From contig RFFC02000024.1 of assembly GCA_005518205.2 (NCBI GenBank), positions 1 through 52,865 on the forward strand: a stretch of 52,865 nucleotides of DNA, given 5' to 3'. Below are positions 45,846-52,865 of this stretch, one piece after another (position 1 is the first letter of the stretch; every line of letters begins with the position of its first letter). This stretch comes from Hormoscilla sp. GUM202 (GTDB lineage Bacteria > Cyanobacteriota > Cyanobacteriia > Cyanobacteriales > Desertifilaceae). The position numbers and the translations under genes are program-made. Below the pieces are notes generated by a model. It was not told the DNA's origin. It saw only the letters and a list, made by a program, of their open reading frames with translations, and did no database searches.

Positions 45846-46043
45846 GTCTGTTAAGCTTTTATTCCCGATGCTATCGCCTGCTATAACCCTGATTTTTTGC
45901 TAGCTTCGTCGATGCTAAAAGCTGACAAATTAACAACTTTTGGCATTGGGTGAGCGTCGGAATTCCGTAGTCTTCTGGATTCCACATGATGTCAAGCTAG
46001 ATAATCTGTGATACCGGTTTTATGGGAGATTGCTGCCGATCGC

Positions 46044-46604
46044 TTAACCGATCGTTAACCAAGCAAAAACCCGATCGACCGTTAAGGACAAGGTAATTTC
46101 GCTCAGAATTGGCAAGCGATCGGTCCCCCCGAATATTTGCACCCGTTGATCTGAGAACACCACCATAATGTTCTCCGACTCGGGGTCAATCAACCAACCC
46201 AACTCGGTCCCCTGTTGGGAACAATAGAGGAGATTGCCTAACACCCTTGTTTGTCTTTGGTCGGGAGAAAGAATTTCAATCGACCAATCCGGATGAATGT
46301 GAAAACGGTTGGCAATCCTCCCAGCAGCATTAACCGGAATTCTCTCCCACCGCAACACGGAAATGTCAGGAACGATAGAGTTCCCCCCAAAGGTACAGCG
46401 TAACTCTGGGAATGCCATAGCAATTTTTTGGGGTTTAGCTGCTTGGTTTATGGCTGCGTATAATTCCCCTTGCAGCACACTATGTTCACCTTGAGGCATA
46501 TTTTTTTGGATAATTTTTCCATCAATAAACTCGGACGCTGGTTTTGTTTCTGGGAGTTGTAAAAACTCCTCTAGAGTTTGGGTTGGCGCGACTAGACTAA
46601 TCAT
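46044..46604 (-). CDS. Uma2 family (DUF820) endonuclease-like protein
   Basis: 186 residues. FLQLPETKPASEFIDGKIIQK, MPQGEHS.LQGEL, FGGNSIVPDISVL.WERIP, DWSIEILSPDQ and LGWLIDPESE are the family blocks; D of PDISVL, E of IEIL and the following Q/K region form the nuclease-like core. The start at 46604 agrees with the conserved N terminus. Monocistronic. Confidence 0.9.
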   Translation of the reverse strand: MISLVAPTQTLEEFLQLPETKPASEFIDGKIIQKNMPQGEHSVLQGELYAAINQAAKPQKIAMAFPELRCTFGGNSIVPDISVLRWERIPVNAAGRIANRFHIHPDWSIEILSPDQRQTRVLGNLLYCSQQGTELGWLIDPESENIMVVFSDQRVQIFGGTDRLPILSEITLSLTVDRVFAWLTIG

Positions 46605-46605
46605 A

Positions 46606-46636
46606 AGCTAATTGAAAATTGTGAATTGAAAATTGC
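46606..46636. repeat. AATTGAAAATTG repeat
   Basis: Short array of the family also found at 21195 and 24282. Confidence 0.75.
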
Positions 46637-46698
46637 GAACGCTGACTGTCTCAACCAGGCTACGTGTCCTGCGCTATTTTATCTCCCGTTCTGGTGTA

Positions 46699-46795
46699 AT
46701 TTGCCGGCGTTCGGCTGGGTACAGCCGAAAAATCGAGCCTCTCTTGATTATACCTGATATCTTGCAGCTCTGTCAAGAGACCCGATCGCCCGCCC
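46699..46795 (+). repeat. Direct repeat flanking the restriction-modification pair, left copy
   Basis: TCGGCTGGGTACAGCCGAAA, then AATCGAGCCTCTCTT.ATTAT.CCTGATAT and TGTCAAGAGACCCGAT recur at 48632-48728. Contains the small palindrome CGGCTGGGTACAGCCG. The rest of the 46605-46956 gap has no gene. Confidence 0.8.
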
Positions 46796-46956
46796 GCTAG
46801 TCCGATAACCGGCCTTCGCGGTCTCCTGGTCCTGGGAGGACTACAGTTAATGCCAAAAAAATAGCCGATGCCTATCTGTGTCACTTGACAAGCATGATAA
46901 TATAGTATATCATGGCTGTCAAGTGACACCGTCGGTAAGTTTAGCGGATCTCGTTA

Positions 46957-47511
46957 ATGACAATGACTGAGCAATCTCTAGATAAGATTTTAGAAAGATA
47001 TCAAAGGTCTTTTAGTGATAAAGTTTATTCTCAAGAGAATGACGAACTGGATCCCCTCATGAATGTGTTTGGCTTATCTCCTCAATTGAAAAGGGAGAAC
47101 AGGCAGTATTGGGGACGGGAACTTGGTAAATGTTGGCAGTTATTAGTGGTTGAAGTTTGCAAAACATATTGCCGTGATTTTCAACCGGCATTGAAGTTGG
47201 GAAATGATGAACCATGTGATTTAGTTGTTGGCAATTATGCAATCGATACTAAGTATCGAATTGGCTCCGGAGATTCAGGCACGCTGAAAAAATTTAAGTC
47301 TTATGGTCCTTTACTCCGCGATCGGGGTTATGAGCCAGTCTTCCTAATACTGAGAAAGGATAATTTACCTGCTGCCATTACAGCCTGTCACAGTGGCAAT
47401 TGGAATGTATACATTGGTGATGAGTCATTTGAATTTATTCAAAATTTGAGCGGTTTCGATCTCAAGAGTTTTCTTACTGAAAGAGCGGGAGAGTTCCCTG
47501 TGAACCGTTAA
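46957..47511 (+). CDS. Type II restriction endonuclease, ApaLI-like
   Basis: 184 residues. EPCDLVVGNYAIDTKYRIGSG is a PD-(D/E)xK-type core (Asp ... Asp-x-Lys), with LKKFKSYGPLLRDRGYEPVFLILR and AAITACHSGNWNVYIG after it. The pattern recalls the ApaLI family, but this subfamily call rests on memory of the motif. It would cut unmethylated DNA at a site protected by the neighbouring methyltransferase. The genes converge and their ends overlap by 38 bases. The pair lies between ~100-bp direct repeats. Confidence 0.7.
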   Translation: MTMTEQSLDKILERYQRSFSDKVYSQENDELDPLMNVFGLSPQLKRENRQYWGRELGKCWQLLVVEVCKTYCRDFQPALKLGNDEPCDLVVGNYAIDTKYRIGSGDSGTLKKFKSYGPLLRDRGYEPVFLILRKDNLPAAITACHSGNWNVYIGDESFEFIQNLSGFDLKSFLTERAGEFPVNR

Positions 47512-48424
47512 ACCCTTCAAGGCGCTTATTGATGATATCTACATACTCGGGCACGATCTCAATACCGATAAAATTGATATTGAACTCCCGGGCAGCAACT
47601 AATGTAGTTCCCGATCCTGCAAAAGGATCTATCAAGATAGTCCTTGGGGTACGGGGTACAAATATCTCAACTAATTTCTGCATCAGTTTCAAAGGTTTAA
47701 CGGTACAGTGAACGTTAAAATCTTCAGTTTTATCTTTGGAAATATTTTCTAAGATATTAGATTGAAATCCACCCAACGGATCTTTAGTGTAGAAAAGACC
47801 CGTGCCATGCTGCAATAATGTCTCTAGGTAATTCTTAACCAGAGGCTTTTGCAAAACACAAATTGCTTCCCATTCATTCCTCAAGCAACTATGCCAGCCA
47901 TCCCATTCTTCTGGACGATCGTAACCTCTTTTCTCTAACTGTCGTCTGATATTGACTCCTTTGGGAATGCCGCTAGAACGCCGATAAACGACAATATCTC
48001 TCGCGTAAAAGCCAGCATCCTCAAGTGCTACCTGTACGTGGGCAACTGTACGAGTGCTGTTAAAAACTAGAACTGTGGCCCCAGGCTTGCAGATTCGGAA
48101 AAGTTCTTTTCCCCATTCAAGACACCAGTTTTGATAATCGAGAATGTTCTCTCGGTTCCGCTGATACCATCTCTCATTTCTAACTCCACCGGCCAAACCG
48201 CTCCCATAAGGAATATTTTTGACAACTGTCTTACTCTCCTTAGTATTAATCCTGTCAATACGCCTCTTAATTTCTGAATCATCCCATTTGTGACCGATGA
48301 ATTCATAGTTATAAGGGGGGTCGGTTATGCAGGCAGATATGTAATTATTCGGGATTGACTTCATGACTTCGCGGCAGTCACCAAGCAGTACTTCATTTAA
48401 AGGTTTTTTTTCCACATCACTCAA
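47474..48424 (-). CDS. Type II DNA methyltransferase (DPPY, beta class)
   Basis: 316 residues. ITDPPYNYEF is catalytic motif IV near the N terminus and DPFAGSGTTLVAA is SAM motif I near the C terminus, the order of beta-class N4-cytosine/N6-adenine methylases. GDCREVMKSIP and the end GIEIVPEYVDIINKRL are typical. TTG start at 48424. Partner of the restriction enzyme with which it overlaps tail to tail. The specificity region lies between the two motifs (GWHSCLRNEWEAI). Confidence 0.88.
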   Translation of the reverse strand: MSDVEKKPLNEVLLGDCREVMKSIPNNYISACITDPPYNYEFIGHKWDDSEIKRRIDRINTKESKTVVKNIPYGSGLAGGVRNERWYQRNRENILDYQNWCLEWGKELFRICKPGATVLVFNSTRTVAHVQVALEDAGFYARDIVVYRRSSGIPKGVNIRRQLEKRGYDRPEEWDGWHSCLRNEWEAICVLQKPLVKNYLETLLQHGTGLFYTKDPLGGFQSNILENISKDKTEDFNVHCTVKPLKLMQKLVEIFVPRTPRTILIDPFAGSGTTLVAAREFNINFIGIEIVPEYVDIINKRLEGFNGSQGTLPLFQ

Positions 48425-48770
48425 GCTACTTAAGTTCGATAGGTTTGATATTTGAAAATCAACATTTGGCTCGCGTCTCAGAATGTGACGATCCGGTGTC
48501 TCCCAAGATAGGCAGAACTGGAGGACATAGCCCCGTTCTACTATTTTTCTGTTACGAACGCTGTGCTCATGATTTCTTTAATTACCTCCCATTCGGACTA
48601 CATTTAATCTCGCGATCTATTTGAATTTGCAGGCGATCGGCTGGGTACAGCCGAAAAATCGAGCCTCTCTTTATTATGCCTGATATTTGCACCTATGTCA
48701 AGAGACCCGATATTTCGCCCGATCGCCCGATAGATAATTTGAGGCTGTGCCAAAGCGAGAATATTACCAG
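48425..48770. other. Spacer upstream of the methyltransferase gene
   Basis: No gene seen. Holds the right copy of the flanking direct repeat (48632-48728) and, on the minus strand, the unassigned promoter region of the methyltransferase gene. Confidence 0.4.
48632..48728 (+). repeat. Direct repeat flanking the restriction-modification pair, right copy
   Basis: Matches 46699-46795 with a few substitutions and a short insertion near its end. The two copies enclose the 1.5-kb restriction-modification pair. Confidence 0.8.
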
Positions 48771-48974
48771 TTTGATCGTGCAGAAGAAGTCATGGCAAAA
48801 TCTCGAGAGTATTTACAGTCGGGTGGTCAGGAAGTATGGCTGGTGTTTCCTGACAATCGTTTGATAATTGTAACGACTCCTGAATCACGACTGATGTTTG
48901 TTTCTGGTGAAGTTGTCAGCACTCAGAAAGTTCTGCTTGGTTTCAATGTAGCTGTAGATGAATTATTGGCTTAA
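48770..48974 (+). pseudogene. C-terminal fragment of a Uma2 gene
   Basis: The ~68 C-terminal codons (FDRAEEVMAKSREYLQSGGQEVWLVFP..., then VSTQKVLLGFNVAVDELLA) match the end of the full Uma2 protein at 49474. The catalytic part is absent. It is fused to the flanking repeat on its left, so it arose by partial duplication. Confidence 0.85.
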
Positions 48975-49021
48975 AAATCACCCACCAAACCCGGTTTTGC
49001 AGAAGTTAGCGGGTTTCTTAC

Positions 49022-49340
49022 TTAACCTTTATCCTGAAGAATATTTGGGCGGACTGTCCGCAGATGATGTTTGGGTGTAGGAGGCGATCGCCAAGACATG
49101 GGAATGAGTTCAGCTAGAGGGATTTCCCGTTTGCCGCCGCCTAGCTTAACAGGAAAATTTTGCAGAATTTGTAGTCCCTGGCCTTCCTGTAGATTATTAT
49201 CGGCAAGCAAGGGATAAAATTGCTCGGCCAGGACTGTGTGCAAATGGGCATCATTTAAGTAGAGATGCCATTTAGCGATGTCTATGTAGACTTTGTCGCC
49301 AATTTCGGCAGATTGCTTCTGTCGTGTTCCAGTTAGCCAT
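49022..49340 (-). pseudogene. DUF3181-like gene with damaged start and end
   Basis: Frame from about 49340: AEIGDKVYIDIAKWHLYLNDAHLHTVLAEQFYPLL, then GLQILQNFPVKLGGGKREIPLAELIPMSW, is the core of the cyanobacterial DUF3181 family (~100 residues). No in-frame start is found; a likely start ATG in the other frame (MANWNTTEAI) implies a frameshift near codon 12. The last ~25 codons run into repeat DNA that is duplicated at 50093-50188. Function unknown. Confidence 0.65.
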
Positions 49341-49473
49341 AATAGCGAACTAGTATGATATCCTAATTATAGGAGCAAATCTGCCCCTTATCCCAATGTA
49401 GCACAGGACTGCCAGTTTGTAGTAAGGACTTTAGTCCTTCTAAAGATTATACTACCAAGGAGAATAGATAGCA

Positions 49474-50070
49474 ATGGTAACCTCGACAATTGTCTCAAAA
49501 GAATCAGAAGTCATCACCCTAGATGACTATATGCGCAACCCCCCAGATAAAGAATCAGAAGTCATCACCCTAGATGACTATATGCGCAACCCCCCAGATA
49601 TGGAGTGGGTGGATGGACAATTACTGGAGAAAAAAGGCATGACACTCAAGCACGGTCAGATTCAGTTAAGGTTAGGCTCTTACTGGAAAATTTACAAGGA
49701 ATCTAATGAACAAGGAGGAGAAGTTTATACAGATGCGCCCTGTCGTACTATTGGCAGGGGACGTAAGCCTGATGTTGCCTACCTCACACCGGATATGCTG
49801 GCCCAATTTGGCAATGAGGCTGTGCTTCCTCAGAGTTTCCCCTTGATCGCTGAAATAATTTCACCTACAGATCGTGGAGAAGAATTCATCGGCAAATCTC
49901 AAGAGTATTTACAGTCTGGTTGTCAGGAAGTATGGCTAGTGTTTCCTGAGAGTCGTTGGATAATTGTGACTACTACCGACTCACGACAGCTATTTGTTTC
50001 CGGTGAAGTTGTCAGCACTCAGAAAGTCCTGCTTGGTTTTAATGTAGCTGTCGATGAATTATTGGCTTAA
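49474..50070 (+). CDS. Uma2 family endonuclease-like protein with duplicated N-terminal segment
   Basis: 198 residues with AAGGAG before the ATG. KESEVITLDDYMRNPPD occurs twice in tandem (codons 9-25 and 26-42, 51 identical bases each), then MEWVDGQLLEKKGMTLKHGQ, GRGRKPDVAYLTP, LIAEIISPTDRGEEFIGKSQEYLQSG and QEVWLVFPESR. D of PDVAYL, E of AEII and K of GKSQE form the nuclease core. The duplicated block precedes the fold and may be harmless. Confidence 0.9.
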   Translation: MVTSTIVSKESEVITLDDYMRNPPDKESEVITLDDYMRNPPDMEWVDGQLLEKKGMTLKHGQIQLRLGSYWKIYKESNEQGGEVYTDAPCRTIGRGRKPDVAYLTPDMLAQFGNEAVLPQSFPLIAEIISPTDRGEEFIGKSQEYLQSGCQEVWLVFPESRWIIVTTTDSRQLFVSGEVVSTQKVLLGFNVAVDELLA

Positions 50071-50092
50071 TTGATATGGGTACATTCACCCA

Positions 50093-50188
50093 GAAACCCG
50101 GTTTCTTACTTAACCTTTATCCTGAAGAAGATTTGGGCGGACTGTCAACAGCTGATGTTTGGGAGTAGGAGGCGATCGCAAAGACATA
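50093..50188. repeat. Duplicate of the 48989-49105 tail
   Basis: AGAAACCCGGTTTCTTACTT, then TTTATCCTGAAGAA.ATTTGGGCGGACTGT and GTAGGAGGCGATCGC match the DNA after the Uma2 fragment at 48974. So both the Uma2 end and its downstream DNA were copied. Confidence 0.8.
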
Positions 50189-50261
50189 GACTCCATGGCC
50201 CAACAGCAGCAATAGCCAGCCGAGGGTAAACCACTGTACCCACAGCAGGGTTTGGGGGCGA

Positions 50262-50800
50262 TTAAACTAAGCCAGCCCGTCGCCGGGCCGACTCGTCTTC
50301 AAAACTGGACGTGAGACTTTCACCTCATCCAGATCCTCAGCTTCGATATCCTGTAAACAGGTGCGGCTACCTGCCGTCCTCCGCAGATTTGGCGTCATGG
50401 CAATAATCATGTAGTAACTGTAGGTTCGTGTACCAGTCCTTTCCTCCCCGTGAGGTTGGAAGAATGTGGTCCAATTCCGGAAGTTCGTATAGGCACTACA
50501 CTACAACAGAAAGGGAACCAATATCCTGTCCGCATTGTTCGCATTTGCCCTTTTGCATTTCTAGTAGTTTTAGCACCCGTGTGCTTACGTCGGGGCTTTT
50601 CCTCAATCTTTTGCTCCAGTAGACTAGGTTACCGTTGAACGGACTTGCTGTTCCCTTTACTTTTACGTGCCTGATTATCTCAGTTTCGGAGTGCCGGTAT
50701 AGCCTTATCTCTTTTCCATCTTTGAGTTTTCCGATAAAGTTCCATTTCCTGCCCTCCTGGGCTTTCCAATAGGGAGCATCCCAGTTGGGCCATGAGTATA
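50262..50800 (-). pseudogene. 3' part of a group II intron with maturase C terminus
   Basis: On the minus strand, codons from ~50797 read YSWPNWDAPYWKAQ, IRHVKVKGTASPFNG, VYWSKRL, KGKCEQCG, LDHILPTSRGGKDW and LQLLHDYCHDAK, i.e. the maturase X/HNH-endonuclease region, to a stop at 50367. One in-frame TAG lies at 50496-50498. Downstream, GAGGTGAAAGTCTCACGTCC and a GGCCCGGCGACGGGC hairpin resemble intron domains V/VI. The reverse-transcriptase core is missing here; an N-terminal part lies at 51980-52395. Confidence 0.75.
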
Positions 50801-51148
50801 AATACTCATGGCTTTGCCAAAAAAGAGAAGGATCTTTGGCGGTATAGCGAGAGCAATTGAGTTATACTAGGGTTTGGGAAGCAATATTAGTTGGCAGTTC
50901 CGGGTAAGGTTGTCTCCAAAAACAATACGGGGAAAAGGTTTCGCCGTTAAATGCTGGGTTTGTGTGAAAAAGGTGAAAATACATTCGGGAAACTTTATGC
51001 AGCAAGGGTGTATACTGTACGATAAGGTGGTTTCAGCCATCAAGGAAAATGTAATTCCGTTCGCGCAGCGTGGCGCAGCCATTCGCGCAGCGTGGCGCCA
51101 GCCATACGTCCTCGATTACCGAAAAGCTAGAAAGAAAAAAGAGAACAA
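50801..51148. other. Spacer with tandem GCGCAGCGTGGCGC motifs
   Basis: TTCGCGCAGCGTGGCGCAGCC occurs twice at 51060-51102; related motifs lie at 27110 and 52185. The open frame here (50874-51152) has no recognisable family. Probably the left flank of the ISKra4 remnant. Confidence 0.4.
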
Positions 51149-51980
51149 ATGAATAACCAAGATCTTGAACAACTAAAATATCATCTCAAATAGGCTGCCA
51201 AGTTATTGTTTAAAAACACAGCTCCTGAGAAACTCCACAACTTTGACTCGATAGAAATGAGCCTGAGAGAATATTGGCTAGAAATAATAGGTCCTATGCT
51301 TGCCAGTTTTTTTTTGCATTCACAACGGCAACAACAGCCGGAAAAATCAGAAAAGTAAAAACCTGTGTTGGTCTTGTACAAATTTCCACATTACAAGCTA
51401 AGAAACTTCATCTAGAGCGAGGTAGACGCATTAGCCCTAATTTAGAAAAAAATTGTCTTTTACTAGCAAGTAATGAGTCTTTTAGCAACGCGGCCAAAGA
51501 CCTAGAACAGTTGACGGGATTAAAGGTCGGCAAAAGTACGATCCATCGTCAAGCACTTGCCTGTGAAATCCCAGTAACAAAAACCAAGAAAGGAGTAAAA
51601 TCTTTAGCAGTAGATGGCGGCAACATTCGGGTTAGAACTCCCTTGGGCAAACCATCTATCTGGAAAAACTATAAAGCACTACAAATCTATGATGATCTTT
51701 GCTTCGCTTCCTTTCAAGATAATAAAAATCTGGAAACATGGATTAATCAACAACCTCTGGAGCGAGTAGTAAATTGTTTAGGAGATGGTCATGATGGGAT
51801 TTGGAATATTATGGTGAATATCGGTAATTCCAACCTTAGACGAGAGATTTTAGACTGGTATCATCTCAAAGAAAATATTTATCGAGTTGGCGGTTCTTGC
51901 AAGCGTTTGCGAAGAGTGGAAAATCATCTTTGGTATGGTGACATTGAATTAGCATTAGCTGAATTTTCCGATGATAACGT
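51149..51980 (+). pseudogene. Degenerate ISKra4-family transposase
   Basis: From the ATG at 51149, LEQLKYHLK is followed by an in-frame TAG. It resumes as APEKLHNFDSIE.SLREYWLEIIGPMLASFF and shifts frame at a nine-T run near 51307. It continues with VKTCVGLVQISTLQAKKL, LAVDGGNIRVRTPLG, LGDGHDGIWNI and ILDWYHLKENIYRVGG. Homology ends near 51980, where intron sequence begins. The stop, the shift and the lost C terminus make it dead. Confidence 0.85.
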
Positions 51981-52395
51981 AAGAGTTGGGTTCAAACACT
52001 GCTTCCCATTCGGGTTCGAGTGCGAGTTTTACCACTCCTTGTAATGCGCGGTCGTATATCGTCGGTCTTCCTAGTGGCCGCTTTTCTTCTCTTCCAGGTT
52101 TGGGTATCCATACCCGACGGGTTGGGTTTACTTTTGCCTTTTTGGTTATCTTTAGCTGCCTTACCAAGGGTTGTCGTTCTGATCGCGCAGCGCGGCGCCA
52201 GCCGTGGGTTTTAGCGCCGTAACGCCATCCACACCTGCCGTTTTCTTTCCCTGATTTTGTTGTGTTACCTGTCGCACCGCGATCATTTTGGCGGACCAGG
52301 ATCTTGTTAATAGCCCTTGGAGCCTGCGAACTTTACGCTTGTTTCCTTCCTGTGCCGCTCTGTAGATTCGTTTTTGCAGCTTATAGTTGTTTTAA
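51980..52395 (-). pseudogene. 5' part of a group II intron maturase
   Basis: On the minus strand: YKLQKRIYRAAQEGNKRKVRRLQGLL..., SAKMIAVRQVTQQNQGKKTAGVDGV, then a repeat insertion that shifts the frame, then RRVWIPKPG, EKRPLGRPTIYDRALQGVVKLALEPEWEA and FEPNSY. These are the first reverse-transcriptase blocks of an intron-encoded protein. The catalytic YADD region is absent. It ends where ISKra4 begins; the 3' part of such a protein lies beyond ISKra4, in the same orientation. Confidence 0.8.
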
Positions 52396-52410
52396 ATAAG
52401 AATGATACAA

Positions 52411-52865
52411 CTAAATAGCACAATAATCCCGAATAACTTCATCCAAGGATGTGCCTACAGGTGCATACATTCTGGCTCTCTTTAAGGCACTAAAATCATG
52501 CTCAATATCATTGAGATCGGGAGAGTATTTTGGCAAAAATAATACTTGATGACCGGCTGACTCTACTAAATCTCGAATCACGTTCTTTCTATGAATAGGT
52601 GCATTGTCCATGATTAATATTGAAGGGATTTTTAATGCGGGTAATAAATATTTGGCTAACCAACCTTCAAATCCATCAGCATTTAGACTACCTCTAAACA
52701 ACATTGGCGCAATTAAATCTTTTTCTTTTTTTCTTCTACCTGCTACTAAATTTTCTCTGGTTCCCCGTTTACCTTGTTTTTCTCCATACAGTTTTTTACC
52801 TTTTTTTGACCATCCATAAATACAAGACTGAATATCCTCAAACCCTGACCGATCAATGAATACAA
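52411..52865 (-). CDS. IS630-family transposase, partial at window edge
   Basis: At least 150 codons, continuing past the window end. IDRSGFEDI carries the first catalytic Asp, ILIMDNAPIHRK the second, and LPKYSPDLNDIEHDFSALKR the Glu. It differs clearly from the IS630 at 37628. The last codons lie directly against the intron fragment. Whether the element is complete cannot be seen. Confidence 0.85.
   Translation of the reverse strand, partial: VFIDRSGFEDIQSCIYGWSKKGKKLYGEKQGKRGTRENLVAGRRKKEKDLIAPMLFRGSLNADGFEGWLAKYLLPALKIPSILIMDNAPIHRKNVIRDLVESAGHQVLFLPKYSPDLNDIEHDFSALKRARMYAPVGTSLDEVIRDYCAI

Noticed and set aside
51955-52222. Plus-strand ORFs over the intron fragment
   Set aside because: Antisense shadows of the maturase N-terminal fragment, which has clear family similarity on the minus strand.
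1-52865. tRNA or rRNA genes
   Set aside because: No cloverleaf-like or rRNA-like segment was recognised by eye on either strand; a covariance search would be needed to exclude them.

Overview
The window is chromosomal DNA of a cyanobacterium, probably a filamentous one with a repeat-rich genome. The HIP1 octamer GCGATCGC recurs throughout. Housekeeping genes are typically cyanobacterial: pdxJ next to ycf54 (chlorophyll cyclase accessory factor), a geranylgeranyl-reductase family gene, a DUF212 membrane phosphatase-like gene, crtE, folD, mutS and gltD. Between them lies a dense accessory layer of insertion sequences, TnpB elements, group II intron fragments, Uma2-type nucleases, toxin-antitoxin genes, restriction-modification genes and families of short interspersed palindromic repeats. 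Many genes are broken by frameshift, nonsense codon, IS insertion or partial duplication, so the accessory DNA turns over quickly.

Layout: 0.2-5.2 kb has a leucine-rich-repeat protein with an RTX tail, a long TPR/glycosyltransferase-like protein, an unassigned structured element and a small UPF0175 protein. 5.4-6.5 kb has pdxJ and ycf54. From 6.5 to 20.1 kb is what looks like a genomic island, bounded by two copies of the 5' part of the same geranylgeranyl-reductase family gene: the left copy is broken and the right copy is intact. The island carries (a) a GC-rich, HIP1-free glycosyltransferase/radical SAM segment with a 272-bp direct repeat, and (b) a 10-kb one-direction cluster. That cluster holds two methyltransferases, four paralogous MDR oxidoreductases (one truncated), a two-lobed beta-hydroxyacid dehydrogenase, an enolase-superfamily enzyme, a sulfotransferase remnant and a 2-oxoglutarate/Fe(II) oxygenase. 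It resembles a small-molecule tailoring pathway that I cannot match to a known one, and it is my main candidate for an undescribed system.

20.1-24.3 kb is isoprenoid and folate housekeeping plus an OB-fold-like lipoprotein with repeat DNA inserted in frame. 24.4-26.1 kb is a two-gene unit of an ABC-type ATPase and a PIN-like nuclease, a candidate defence module. 26.2-30.2 kb has a Uma2 protein and a CoiA-like gene split by a complete ISL3 element. 30.4-33.0 kb is mutS. 33.2-36.3 kb is a type ISP restriction-modification gene split by one in-frame TAA.

36.4-42.1 kb holds an Rpn fragment, a 42-bp minisatellite, an intact IS630 element, a hairpin/mini-ORF/terminator unit and two inverted TnpB elements, one intact and one decayed. 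42.3-42.7 kb is a BrnT/BrnA toxin-antitoxin pair whose antitoxin is frameshifted. gltD follows, then an IS4 element with perfect ends but a broken transposase. 46-50 kb has Uma2 proteins, a convergent type II restriction enzyme/methyltransferase pair between ~100-bp direct repeats, and a DUF3181 remnant. The right end is a nest of dead elements: group II intron pieces, ISKra4 and a partial IS630.
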